Source: Pseudonocardia bannensis (GTDB lineage: Bacteria; Actinomycetota; Actinomycetes; Mycobacteriales; Pseudonocardiaceae). Taken from it: a stretch of 64,000 nucleotides of DNA. Position 1 is the first letter of the stretch, and every line of letters starts with the position of its first letter. Location of the stretch: contig NZ_JAAXKZ010000008.1 of assembly GCF_012911875.1 (NCBI RefSeq), positions 24,702-88,701 on the forward strand, in the 5' to 3' direction. The notes under the pieces were generated by a model, which worked only from the letters and a program-made list of their open reading frames with translations, did no database searches and was not told the origin of the DNA. The translations under genes were made by a program, and so were the position numbers. Positions 28,496 to 36,793 of this stretch are shown in pieces.

Positions 28496-29208
28496 GGATC
28501 TCCCGCCGAGCCGGACCCGGCGGCGGCATCCGCGGTCGGGTCCCGGCGCAGGTCGGTCCGCCGCAGCGTCACCCGCGCGGCCCGGATGTGGGCGCGCATC
28601 GTGGACTCCGCCCAGTCCCCGTCGCCCGCGATGAGCGCCTCGAGGATGTCGCGGTGCTGAGCGAAGCTGCGGGCCAGCTCCTCCCGGGTGTAGTGGTGGA
28701 ACGTCTCGCGGACCAGCGGCCCCTGGATCAGCACCGGGAGGATGTTGAGGAGCAGCTGGCGGTTGCCGGCCGCCCGGTGCACAGCGGCGTGGAAGGTCAG
28801 GTTGAGCTGCGTGAGACGCCGGCAGTGCTGCTCCCCCTCCTCGTCGAGCAGCCGCTCCATCTCCGTGCACAACGCGTCGAGCCGGGCGAACTCCGCCGCG
28901 TCGAGCGCACCGCACCGGGCGGCCCGCCGGGCCGCGTAACCCTCGAGCATGACGCGCAGGTCGTAGATGTCGTCGAGGTCTTCCGCGCCCCACCCGACGA
29001 CCATCGCGCCGCGGTTCGGCTGGATCTCGACGAAACCTTCGGCCTGCAGCCGGCGCAGCGCCTCGCGTACCGGCGTCCGGCTCACCCCGGTGCTCAGCGC
29101 GACGTCCTCCTCGCGCAACCAGGTCCCGGCCGGGTACAGACCGGCTGCGATGCCGTCCTGCATGGCCTTGTAGGCCACCGCGGCCGCTCTCGCCATGGGG
29201 CTCCTCAT
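28492..29208 (-). CDS. GntR-family regulator (FadR/VanR subfamily), copy A
   Basis: About 238 residues: N-terminal winged HTH (LREEDVALSTGVSRTPVREA, then LRRLQAEGFVEIQPNRGAMV) and an all-helical FCD effector domain with LEGYAARRAA and FHAAVHRAAGNRQL. It is clearly paralogous to the GntR gene at 36.8 kb; both share the PNRGA..VVGW and LDDI.DLR.MLEGYA blocks. It lies inside the leftward operon that begins near 35 kb. Start codons at 29208 and 29196 are both possible. Candidate operator sites are the GTTGTATACGATC elements at 34.98 and 38.91 kb. Confidence 0.85.
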   Translation of the reverse strand: MRSPMARAAAVAYKAMQDGIAAGLYPAGTWLREEDVALSTGVSRTPVREALRRLQAEGFVEIQPNRGAMVVGWGAEDLDDIYDLRVMLEGYAARRAARCGALDAAEFARLDALCTEMERLLDEEGEQHCRRLTQLNLTFHAAVHRAAGNRQLLLNILPVLIQGPLVRETFHHYTREELARSFAQHRDILEALIAGDGDWAESTMRAHIRAARVTLRRTDLRRDPTADAAAGSGSAGDP

Positions 29209-29283
29209 GTCGGCGGCTCGACGGGTCGCCCGTGCGGGCGGGCCGGCCCGGTCACCGCGCACCCCGACGGCGCTCGCTGCGGA

Positions 29284-30129
29284 TCACTCGCCACCCATCG
29301 CGCGCAGCATCATCTCCAGCACCGCCTGGTCCGGGCACGGTGGCGGCTCGGCCCCGGCCAGGTTGCCGAGCATGTCGAACGCCTGTGCCACCGAGGCGCC
29401 GCTGATCACCGCGCTGTGCCCCGACGCGATGGTCGTCATGCCGTGGGCGCGGACCTGGCGGACGCACCGGGCGTACTTCTTCTTCTGGACCATGCTCAGC
29501 CACGGCGAGAGCGCGTGCAGGCCGAACATCACCATCCCGCCCCACCACGCCTCCGGGTCCAGGTCGGCGACGTCGCCGACCGGCGACGCGCCGGGACCAC
29601 CCGGCACCGGCGACGCGAAGGCGTCGGCCGCCCAGTAGACGCCGGTGCTCGTGTCGAACAGCCCGCGTGTGGCGGGCGAGTCGTAGACCGGTGGCCGGAC
29701 CGCGACCAGCGTGCGGTCGCCGGCGTCGAAGGACTCGCCGTCGTTGACCCAGCGGCAGCGGTTGAGATCGAAGTCGTAGGCGTTGGCGAACCGCTCCACG
29801 AGCGTCCAGCTGCAGACCAGGGTGGCGTTCGGACAGGCGTCCATGACCTGGGCCAGGTTGCCGGTGTGGTCGGAGTCGTCGTGGGTGAGGAACACCCAGC
29901 GCACGTCCTGCGGTTCGACGAGGCCGAAGACGTCCTGCAGCCACGCCTCCCGGTTCCGCGCCGAGCCGGTGTCGACGATGATCGGCTCGGCCCCCTGGAT
30001 GACCATGGAATTGAGGTAGACCGAGAGGGGCTGGCCGAGCGCGTGCTGGACGTCCTGGATGAGATGGGTTCCCGGAGCGATCTTCCTGGGCGCCAGGTGC
30101 ACGCGGACGTCGTCGTCGGCGAGGGTCAT
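29284..30129 (-). CDS. MBL-fold hydrolase with altered metal motif
   Basis: A 281-residue metallo-beta-lactamase-fold protein. The core motif is LTHDDSDHTGN: His83, Asp85, Asp87 and His88, so the second His of the usual HxHxDH is Asp. This recalls di-iron ODP-type proteins (HxExDH) more than zinc hydrolases. Other ligands may be in VDTGSARN and the C-terminal ASGHSAVISG. It is placed between the CoA ligase and GntR genes in the leftward operon and might act as a thioesterase-like hydrolase or redox enzyme; neither is shown. Confidence 0.7.
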   Translation of the reverse strand: MTLADDDVRVHLAPRKIAPGTHLIQDVQHALGQPLSVYLNSMVIQGAEPIIVDTGSARNREAWLQDVFGLVEPQDVRWVFLTHDDSDHTGNLAQVMDACPNATLVCSWTLVERFANAYDFDLNRCRWVNDGESFDAGDRTLVAVRPPVYDSPATRGLFDTSTGVYWAADAFASPVPGGPGASPVGDVADLDPEAWWGGMVMFGLHALSPWLSMVQKKKYARCVRQVRAHGMTTIASGHSAVISGASVAQAFDMLGNLAGAEPPPCPDQAVLEMMLRAMGGE

Positions 30130-30174
30130 GGTCTCGACCTCCGAATTCCTGAAGTGGACCGGAGCGGGAGCCGC

Positions 30175-31713
30175 TCAGGCCGGGGTCAGCTGTTCGAGAT
30201 CGGTCTCCCCGCTGGTCCGATCGGTCGGAAGCTGCTTCTTGGCGATCTTCTGGGTCTCGGTCAGCGGCCAGGCGTCCACGAACTCGACGTAGCGCGGCCG
30301 CTTGTACGGCGGCAGCCGGTGCTCGCACCAGTCCCGCAGTTCCTCCGGCGTCACCGCGGCCCCCGGCCGGAGCATCACGAAGGCCTTGACGTCCTCCTCG
30401 GTGAGCGGCGACGGCACGCCGATCACCGCGCTGGAGGACACCGCGGGATGGGCGTCGATGACGATCTCGACGTCCGCCGGGGACAGGTTCTCCCCGCGGC
30501 GGCGGATCATCTCCTTCATCCGGCCGGCGAAGTAGTGGTTGCCGTGCTCGTCGCGGAAGGCCAGGTCACCGGTGTGCAGCCAGCCGTCGCGCAGCACCGC
30601 GGCCGACTCCTCGGGCATGTTGTGGTAACCCGGGGTGGTAGCGGGATTGCGCAGCAGCAGCTCGCCGGGCTCGCCGACCGGAACGTCCGCGCCGGTCGCG
30701 TCGACGATCCGCGACTCGTTGATGGTGCCCAGCCTCGGGTGCTGCCGCGGCCGCCCCATCGACCCGTACGCCGTGGGCTCGTCGATCGGCACGATGAGGC
30801 CGTAGGGGGTCTCGGACAGCGCGTAGCCGATCACCAGACGCAGGCCGAAGCGGTCCTCGATCTCGCGGTGCCGCTCCTCCTTCGGCGCGGGCGCCGAGTA
30901 GCAGAACCGCAGCGAGTGGTCCCGCTCGGCGGGCGACGGCTCGCGCTCCATCAGGATCTCGACCATGGCGCCGATGGCGTTGAACACCGTCGCGCCGTAG
31001 TCCTTCGCGGTCTGCCAGAACGTGCTGGCCGAGAAGTGCGGCAGCAGGGCCAGCCCCGCGCCGCACCCGTACGACCCGAGCGTGGAGTAGGCCTGGGCGT
31101 TGAGATGTGACAGCGGCAGCGTCGTGAGCAGCACGTCGTCGGCGGTGAGACCCAGCCAGTACGGGTAGCCCTCGGCGGCCATCGTGTACATGCCGTGGGT
31201 CTCGATGATGAACTTCGGGCGGCCGGTGCTGCCCGAGCTCTGGATGTAGGACGCCGGCTGGCCGGGCGTACAGACCGCGGGCTCGGCGGGCTCGGCCAGG
31301 CACAGCGTCGCCACGTCCACCGCGGCCACCGAGTCGGGCACCGGCATCCCGGCAGGGCCGACGACCAGGGTCGCCCCGGTCTCCTCGACCACCGCGCCGA
31401 GTTCGGACTCCGCGGCCTTCGGGTTCATCGCAACGCTGACCGCCCCGGTCAGCACCACGCCCAGCCAGGCCCGCAGGAACTCCAGGCCGTTGGGCAGCAC
31501 GATGACCACCCGGTCCCCCGGCGCGACACCGCGCTCGCGCAGCCCACCGGCGCAGCGACGGGCATCGGCGTACATCTCGGCCCGGGTGGCGGAGCCGTCG
31601 GGGGTGCGGCACCAGGGGATGTCCGGCCAGCGCCGCGCGCCCTGCTCGAGGAACTCCGGCAGCGTCAGCACCTCGCCCACGCCGCTGTCCATCGTCTCGT
31701 CGGTGGTCCTCAT
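30175..31713 (-). CDS. AMP-forming acyl-CoA ligase
   Basis: A 512-residue member of the ANL adenylating superfamily. The P-loop-like A3 motif is YIQSSGSTGRPKFIIETHG. Others are IGYALSETPYG (A5), WLHTGDLAFRDEHGNHYFAGRMKEMI (A7-A8, in two parts) and the C-terminal lysine region TETQKIAKKQL (A10). It should activate a carboxylic acid to its CoA thioester. CaiC-like ligases and fatty or aromatic acid ligases share these motifs, so the substrate is open. It lies 39 bp from the monooxygenase gene and 45 bp from the MBL gene, consistent with one operon. Confidence 0.85.
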   Translation of the reverse strand: MRTTDETMDSGVGEVLTLPEFLEQGARRWPDIPWCRTPDGSATRAEMYADARRCAGGLRERGVAPGDRVVIVLPNGLEFLRAWLGVVLTGAVSVAMNPKAAESELGAVVEETGATLVVGPAGMPVPDSVAAVDVATLCLAEPAEPAVCTPGQPASYIQSSGSTGRPKFIIETHGMYTMAAEGYPYWLGLTADDVLLTTLPLSHLNAQAYSTLGSYGCGAGLALLPHFSASTFWQTAKDYGATVFNAIGAMVEILMEREPSPAERDHSLRFCYSAPAPKEERHREIEDRFGLRLVIGYALSETPYGLIVPIDEPTAYGSMGRPRQHPRLGTINESRIVDATGADVPVGEPGELLLRNPATTPGYHNMPEESAAVLRDGWLHTGDLAFRDEHGNHYFAGRMKEMIRRRGENLSPADVEIVIDAHPAVSSSAVIGVPSPLTEEDVKAFVMLRPGAAVTPEELRDWCEHRLPPYKRPRYVEFVDAWPLTETQKIAKKQLPTDRTSGETDLEQLTPA

Positions 31714-31752
31714 CCGTTTCCTCCGTGGGTCCGCGCCGGAAGCGGTGTCGCG

Positions 31753-32964
31753 CTACAGCAGGGGCGAGTTGGGCTCCAGCCCACACAGCGCGCGCCCGTA
31801 GAACTCCAGGCCACTCGTCGGCGACATGATCGCGTGCACCTTGAGCGCGGCGGCGTCCCGCGCGATCCGCTGCATGGGCGAGCTGCGATGGATCGCCGAC
31901 GCGCCGGACGCGGCCCGCAGGATCTCCACCGCCTCGGAGTACAGCTGGGTCGCGTACGCAACCTGCGCCCACAGCTGTGCGTGCTCACCGACCGCGTACG
32001 CCGACCCCTCCGCGGCGTGCCGGTCGACGATGTCGGCGACCTCGAAGGTCAGGTGGTCGGCCGCCCGGATCCGCATCGCGGCCTCGGCAGCCTGGTGGTG
32101 ACGGATCGGGGCCTGGCTCTGGTCCCCGTAGGTGGTGTAGGTGATCGGCCGCCCCGGCAGCCGCTCGAGGAACAGGTCCAGCGCCGCCTTGGCCACCCCC
32201 GGGAAGCCCAGCGAGCCGGTGGTCAGGATCGTCGAGATGATCGGCGTCCGGTACAACGGCGAGTCCGCGTTGCGGACGGTCTTGAACCGGCCCTCCTTGG
32301 CGTCGCCGAAGTGCATCATCCGCTCGGCGGGGACGTAGATGTCCTCCCCGATCACGGTGTTGCTGCCGGTTCCGCACAGGCCGCTGGTCTGCCAGTCGTC
32401 GACGATCGTCATGCCCTCGTAGGGCACGAGGAACATGCCGAATCCGGGTGCTTCGGACTCCGGGTCGATGACAGCGCTGCGGATCGCCCACTTCGCGTGC
32501 GCGCAGCCGGTGTTGAACGGCCAGCGCCCGCTGAGCCGGTACCCGTCCCCGTCGGAGATCGCGACGGTCCCGCCGAGGGGGAACGACACGGTGATCCGGA
32601 CGTCGGGGTCGGCACCGAAGATCTCGTCCTGCACCTCGTCGGGGAACAGCGAGGCGAACAGTGTCCCGTCGCTCCACAGACCCGAGACCCATGCGGTGGA
32701 CGAGCAGCCCTTGCCCAGCTCGCTGTAGACGGCGACCTTCGTGTGCGTGTCGGCCTCGTAGCCACCGAATCGGCGGGGAAGGGTGAGCTTCAGCAGGCCG
32801 GCGTCGACCAGGGCGTCGACGTTCTCCTTCGGGAGCCGGCCCTCGTTCTCGCAGCGCTCGGCGTTCTGTCGGAGCAGGGGGACCAGCGCAGCCGCACGCG
32901 CGACGAGCTCCTCCCGCGTCGGCGATGTGGTCGTATGCGAACTGCCGGCGGTCATCGTGCTCAT
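31753..32964 (-). CDS. HsaA-like flavin-dependent monooxygenase, oxygenase component, copy A
   Basis: A 403-residue acyl-CoA-dehydrogenase-fold protein of the class D two-component flavin monooxygenases (HsaA, HpaH-like). Typical segments are DALVDAGLLKLTLPRRFGGYE, GCSSTAWVSGLWSDGTLF, SGRWPFNTGCAHAKWAI, TSGLCGTGSNTV and the C-terminal GLEFYGRALCGLEPNSPLL. Such enzymes hydroxylate an aromatic ring or similar substrate with reduced flavin from a separate reductase, which is not in the window. It is a close paralog of the gene at 37.6 kb. ATGs at 32964 and 32955 are both possible; neither has a strong ribosome-binding site. Confidence 0.85.
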   Translation of the reverse strand: MSTMTAGSSHTTTSPTREELVARAAALVPLLRQNAERCENEGRLPKENVDALVDAGLLKLTLPRRFGGYEADTHTKVAVYSELGKGCSSTAWVSGLWSDGTLFASLFPDEVQDEIFGADPDVRITVSFPLGGTVAISDGDGYRLSGRWPFNTGCAHAKWAIRSAVIDPESEAPGFGMFLVPYEGMTIVDDWQTSGLCGTGSNTVIGEDIYVPAERMMHFGDAKEGRFKTVRNADSPLYRTPIISTILTTGSLGFPGVAKAALDLFLERLPGRPITYTTYGDQSQAPIRHHQAAEAAMRIRAADHLTFEVADIVDRHAAEGSAYAVGEHAQLWAQVAYATQLYSEAVEILRAASGASAIHRSSPMQRIARDAAALKVHAIMSPTSGLEFYGRALCGLEPNSPLL

Positions 32965-33037
32965 GGGAGGTCCTCCACTTCGTCGGGGAGTCGCCGCAGG
33001 GGTCGGCAGGGTGGCCGGCCGGGGCGCCGCCGACCGG

Positions 33038-33066
33038 CTCGGGTCCCCGGAGGCCGGGGACCCGAG
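33038..33066. terminator. Perfect 13-bp hairpin within the leftward operon
   Basis: CTCGGGTCCCCGG (33038-33050) and CCGGGGACCCGAG (33054-33066) are perfect inverted copies around AGG. It lies in the 127-bp gap between the MDMPI/DinB gene and the monooxygenase gene. There is no T-tract. It may be a partial terminator or an mRNA-stabilising hairpin that sets different levels for the two parts of the operon. Confidence 0.5.
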
Positions 33067-33091
33067 CTGACGACCGCGATGCCGGGTGGGA

Positions 33092-33937
33092 TCAGATGGT
33101 GAAGAACAGCTTGCGGAAGTTGTCGATCGCGGCCTGGTCGCCGCTGGCCTGGCCACCCTGCAGACGCTGGTAGACGTCCAGGCAGAACTCGTGGCAGGGG
33201 AAGGTGAACGACGCGTCGGCCCTTTCCGGCGCACCGGGGGCGAAGGTCAGCGCCCCGTCGGCGATCCGCACCGTCCAGTGCTCGTCGTCGGTCGTGGAGA
33301 TCTGGACGTCCACGGTGAGGTCCAGGCCCTCGGCCAGCTCGGGGGCGAAGCAGATCTGCATCAGGCCGAACATGAAGGGCACCAGGGTGTCCGACGCCTC
33401 GAGGTCGACGAACGCCTCCTTGCCCAGCGCCTTGCGCAGGTCCCAGTTGTGCACCGAGTAGTCCATCAACTGGAACGCCGCCATCATGAACGCCGGGACC
33501 GGGCCGACCCACTTGTGCGGGACCAGGCGGCCGGCCCACTCGTCCTCGGTGAGCCGGTCGAAGTAGGAGAACAGCAGCTCGGTGCAGGCGTCGAGGCGGC
33601 CGAGGACTTCCCACCGGTAGACGTCGCGGTACTCCAGCGCGCTCTTGCCGAGGCCTTCCCCGTAGGCCCGCATACCGCGCGGCTCCTCGGTCGGCCAGCC
33701 GTACTCGCCCTGCTTGAAGTAGCCCAGGTAGCAGTACGCGGCGTCCAGGAGGTGCCCGGCCATGTCCCGGACCTCCCACATGTCACAGGGTGTCTGGGCG
33801 TGCCACTCCTGCTCGCTGGCGGCCACGAGCATGTCGAAGGCCTGCTTGTACTCCTGGCGGATCAACCGGATCAGGGTGTCCTTGCCGGCGTACTGGGTGA
33901 CGTCGACGCGGGCGGGCGGGGAAGAGGTTGTCGTCAT
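33092..33937 (-). CDS. Maleylpyruvate isomerase-like / MDMPI (DinB-fold) protein
   Basis: A 281-residue two-domain protein. The N-terminal half is a DinB/MDMPI four-helix bundle (HAQTPCDMWEVRDMAGHLLD and FQLMDYSVHNWDLRKALG supply the metal histidines). The C-terminal half, from about residue 205 (VDVQISTTDDEHWTVRI), is an SCP2-like domain. Actinobacterial relatives are mycothiol-dependent isomerases or transferases, often named TIGR03083 proteins. It may carry out a mycothiol-dependent step in the island's pathway. It lies between VOC and monooxygenase genes on the same strand. Confidence 0.7.
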   Translation of the reverse strand: MTTTSSPPARVDVTQYAGKDTLIRLIRQEYKQAFDMLVAASEQEWHAQTPCDMWEVRDMAGHLLDAAYCYLGYFKQGEYGWPTEEPRGMRAYGEGLGKSALEYRDVYRWEVLGRLDACTELLFSYFDRLTEDEWAGRLVPHKWVGPVPAFMMAAFQLMDYSVHNWDLRKALGKEAFVDLEASDTLVPFMFGLMQICFAPELAEGLDLTVDVQISTTDDEHWTVRIADGALTFAPGAPERADASFTFPCHEFCLDVYQRLQGGQASGDQAAIDNFRKLFFTI

Positions 33938-33991
33938 TGAGAACTCCTCACGGGGAACGGGGCCCGGATACGGGTGCGCGGGCGGGTCTCG

Positions 33992-34474
33992 TCAGGTGCC
34001 GGCGGCCACGGACGGGACCGGCGCCTTGTCCTCGAACAGCGGCTCGGCCTCGAGGTCCCGCTTCCAGACGGAGAACTCGAGCGAGATGCCGTTGGGGTCG
34101 GTGCAGTACAGCGACCGGATGAACCCGTGGTCCACGAGGTCGCTGGCGTCGATCCCGTGATCCCGCAACGAGGACTGCAGCTTGTCCAGGTCGGCGTCGG
34201 AGTCCACGGCGATCGAGACGTGGTCGAACAGGATGCCGGAGGCCGGGACGCCCGAGTCCTTCCGCGGCGGGAGCTCCACGTCCTTCCACTCGAAGAACGC
34301 CAGGGTGCTGCCGGGGCCCAGGCTGAAGAAGTAGTGCCGGTGCGGGTACTCCGCGTCGGGATCACCGGTCGTCCCGATCAGCTTCATCCCGACCACGTCC
34401 CGGTAGAACCGGACCGTCTTGTCCATGTCGTCGGTCACCAACGCGAGATGGTTGACGCCTCGATACGCGACCAC
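33992..34474 (-). CDS. VOC-family (glyoxalase/extradiol dioxygenase fold) protein
   Basis: A 160-residue vicinal-oxygen-chelate protein with NHLALVTDDMDKTVRFYRDV, the metal-type segment FDHVSIAVDSDADLDKL and CTDPNGISLEFSVW. His9, His89-region and the Glu in SLEF could form a metal site. The family covers glyoxalases, epimerases and ring-cleavage dioxygenases; length and lack of a second module argue against a typical catechol dioxygenase. Second gene of the leftward operon. Confidence 0.75.
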   Translation of the reverse strand: MVAYRGVNHLALVTDDMDKTVRFYRDVVGMKLIGTTGDPDAEYPHRHYFFSLGPGSTLAFFEWKDVELPPRKDSGVPASGILFDHVSIAVDSDADLDKLQSSLRDHGIDASDLVDHGFIRSLYCTDPNGISLEFSVWKRDLEAEPLFEDKAPVPSVAAGT

Positions 34475-34519
34475 TGCCCACGTTCCCTTCTGCTCGTTGC
34501 CACCCGTCGGCCACCCGGT

Positions 34520-34972
34520 TCACGAGACGTGGTCGACCGTCACGCCGATCTGGCGCAGCCAGGAATCACGGTCGAACAGGGTCCGTACCGTGATCACCTC
34601 TTCGCCTCTGGTCCGCACCAGCACGGCGCCCGGGACCTCGAAGCGCTCACCGGTGCCGTTGTATGCGATATCCCGCCATGTGAGCCGGCCCGTGAAGCTC
34701 CCGGTGAAGGCGACCTCCGCCAGAACCGCCCCGTTGTCCGCCGCGACCGGGCCCGAGACCACCGGCATCGACAGGTCGGGGAACGACGACATCGTGCGCT
34801 GGAAGTGGGCCACGGCAGCGTCTCTGGACTGCACGGGTACCGGCCGGAACAGCGAGTGCACCGTGACGTCCGGGGCCAGCACCGCGCCCAGTTCGACGAG
34901 ATCACAGCTCTCGTGCGCGGCATACCACCGGTCGAACACCCGGAGCGCCAGGTCTTCGTGAGTCACCGTCAC
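34520..34972 (-). CDS. SnoaL/NTF2-like protein
   Basis: About 150 residues with the NTF2-like alpha+beta cone fold: HEDLALRVFDRWYAAHESCD, LAPDVTVHSLF and SSFPDLSMPVVSG are characteristic of SnoaL-type proteins. Members are small isomerases, cyclases or dioxygenase-associated proteins. I use the GTG at 34972 because the predicted -10 (35008-35013) lies downstream of the other in-frame start at 35023. First gene of the leftward operon that ends with the citryl-CoA-lyase-like gene. Confidence 0.65.
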   Translation of the reverse strand: MTVTHEDLALRVFDRWYAAHESCDLVELGAVLAPDVTVHSLFRPVPVQSRDAAVAHFQRTMSSFPDLSMPVVSGPVAADNGAVLAEVAFTGSFTGRLTWRDIAYNGTGERFEVPGAVLVRTRGEEVITVRTLFDRDSWLRQIGVTVDHVS

Positions 34973-34983
34973 CGACGCCCCCG

Positions 34984-35036
34984 GTTGTATACGATCTGAT
35001 AGCGTGGACGTTAGCGGGATCACTAATCCGCGTCAA
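34984..35036 (-). promoter_or_regulatory. Promoter with GntR-type operator for the leftward acid/CoA operon
   Basis: On the minus strand TTGACG (35036-35031) and TAACGT (35013-35008) are exactly 17 bp apart. The plus-strand element GTTGTATACGATC (34984-34996) lies 11 bp past the -10, at or just after the start point. Its core TNGTATACNA is the classic site type of FadR-subfamily GntR proteins such as UxuR/ExuR. The same 13-mer occurs at 38.91 kb in the same position relative to another promoter. Confidence 0.7.
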
Positions 35037-35161
35037 CGACGCGAGCAGCGGAATGCCCTGGACGTGGCTCGGCCACCCGGCCCGCGCACGGGCCCGCGGC
35101 GACTCGGTGTGGAGGTGCGGGTGCACAGCAGATGCCACGACGGCCCGGCGGATCCGGGTCC

Positions 35162-36331
35162 ATGCTGAGCGCGGACGGGCCGGCGATCGTCGGCATCGGC
35201 GAGGAGCTCACCCGCGACGCGGGAGGCCGCAGCGGCCTCGAACTGCAGGCCGGCGCGGTGCGCGCGGCCGTCGCGGACGCCGGGCTGAGCCTGGCGGACG
35301 TGGACGCCGTCTACGCGCTGCCGCCCTACTCCGACGCCCACTCCATGTTCGCGCTGACCCTGGCCGAGCACCTCGGCGTCCGCGGCAGCGCCGCGGTCAC
35401 CGTGGACGCCGGCGGGACGGTCTCCCCGATCACCATGCTCCTGCAGGCCGCGCTGGCGATCCGGCACGGCGCGCACGGCACCGCGGTCTGCGTGTTCGGT
35501 GAGGCGGCGCGGACCGGGCGGCGGCACACCGGGACCGGCTGGACACTCGGCGCGGCCATGGGCACCGAGGAGTTCGAGGAGCCGTTCGGCGCGGTCGGTT
35601 TCGTGGTGCCCTACGCCCTGCTCGCCTCCCGCTACCTTCACGAGTACGGGGCGACGCGCAGCGCCTTCGCGGCCGTCGCGATGAGCGCGCGGCAGCACGC
35701 GGCGTTGCATCCCCTGGCGCTGATGCGGGACCGGCCGATGACCGCGCACGACTACGACGACGCGCCGATGGTCTCGGACCCGCTGTGCCTGCTGGACTGC
35801 TCGGTGATCGCCGACGGCGCCGGGGCCGTGGTCGTCTGCGCCGCCGACCAGGCCCGCGACCTGGTTCATCCGCCGGTCACCCTGGCCGGGATCGGGACGT
35901 CGGTGACGCACAAGAACGTCAACCAGCTGCCGCCGTTGTCCGCGCTCGGCATGCGGGAGGCGGCCGACAAGGCCTACCGCGGCAGCGGGCTGACGGCCGG
36001 CGACATCGACGTGGCCCTGGTTCACGACGCCTTCACGGTCTCGACCCTGCTGACGGTCGAGGGCCTCGGGCTCTGCGGTGCGGGTGAGGGTGCGGACTAC
36101 GCGCGCGAGGGCGGGCTCGACCTCGGCGGGCCCTGCCCGGTCAACCCTCATGGTGGGCTGCTCTCCCAGGGCCATCTGGGCGGGATCCTGCACCTGACGG
36201 AGGCGGTCGTCCAGCTCCGGGGCACAGCGGGGCCACGCCAGGTCCCCGGGGCCCGGGTGGCCGCGGTCGCCGGCAACGGAGCCGTGTTCGGCACGTGCGG
36301 GGTGCTGCTGCTGAGCGGGGCGGACCGGTGA
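35162..36331 (+). CDS. Thiolase-like protein (SCP-x/lipid-transfer type)
   Basis: A 389-residue thiolase-superfamily protein. The N-terminal GPAIVGIGEELTRDAGGRSG and LELQAGAVRAAVADAGLSLADVDAV are typical, as is the C-terminal NPHGGLLSQGHLGGILHLTE. The usual nucleophilic cysteine region reads DAGGTVSPITMLLQAALAI, without Cys, so normal thiolysis is doubtful. Such proteins are commonly paired with DUF35 partners and may work as retro-aldol/aldolase or acyl-transfer enzymes, as in steroid side-chain degradation. The partner gene starts 4 bp inside this one. ATG at 35162 chosen; a codon at 35132 is less likely. Confidence 0.75.
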   Translation: MLSADGPAIVGIGEELTRDAGGRSGLELQAGAVRAAVADAGLSLADVDAVYALPPYSDAHSMFALTLAEHLGVRGSAAVTVDAGGTVSPITMLLQAALAIRHGAHGTAVCVFGEAARTGRRHTGTGWTLGAAMGTEEFEEPFGAVGFVVPYALLASRYLHEYGATRSAFAAVAMSARQHAALHPLALMRDRPMTAHDYDDAPMVSDPLCLLDCSVIADGAGAVVVCAADQARDLVHPPVTLAGIGTSVTHKNVNQLPPLSALGMREAADKAYRGSGLTAGDIDVALVHDAFTVSTLLTVEGLGLCGAGEGADYAREGGLDLGGPCPVNPHGGLLSQGHLGGILHLTEAVVQLRGTAGPRQVPGARVAAVAGNGAVFGTCGVLLLSGADR

Positions 36332-36753
36332 GCGGGACCGCCCCCCAGCGCATGGCGGGCAAGCCCGTTCCCGAGCCCTCGGTCACCTCACGGCCTTTCT
36401 GGGAGGGGTGTGCCGCCGGGGAACTGCGGCTGCCGCGCTGCCGCGCCTGCGACGGCGTGCACTTCTACCCCCGTTCCGCGTGCCCGGCCTGCGGCGGCAC
36501 CGATCTGGACTGGGTCCGCTCGGCGGGCACCGGCACCGTCTACGCCACGACCGTCGTGCACCGCTCGTTCTGGGGTGACGCGTGGGCCGACGACGTCCCC
36601 TACAACGTCGCGATGATCGAGCTCGACGAGGGCGTGCGCATGGTGTCGGCGGTTGTGGGCGTGCCCGCCGACCAGGTGCACATCGGCATGCGGGTCGGCG
36701 TGACCTTCGTACCCCGCGGGGATACTCACCTGCCGTTCTTCGAGCGGCGTTAG
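36328..36753 (+). CDS. DUF35 OB-fold / rubredoxin-like zinc ribbon protein
   Basis: A 141-residue partner protein. An N-terminal helix (SRPFWEGCAAGELRLPRC) leads into a zinc ribbon with CRACDGVHFYPRSACPACGG (two CxxC pairs), followed by an OB-fold (GTGTVYATTVVHR, VGVTFVPRGD). DUF35 proteins bind to thiolase-like partners and are often needed for their activity; in aldolases of steroid degradation they form part of the active complex. GTG start overlaps the thiolase stop (GTGA). Confidence 0.85.
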   Translation: MSGTAPQRMAGKPVPEPSVTSRPFWEGCAAGELRLPRCRACDGVHFYPRSACPACGGTDLDWVRSAGTGTVYATTVVHRSFWGDAWADDVPYNVAMIELDEGVRMVSAVVGVPADQVHIGMRVGVTFVPRGDTHLPFFERR

Positions 36754-36793
36754 TGTTCGTCAACGACGGATTGCGGGTCGGCGAAGGGAATCG

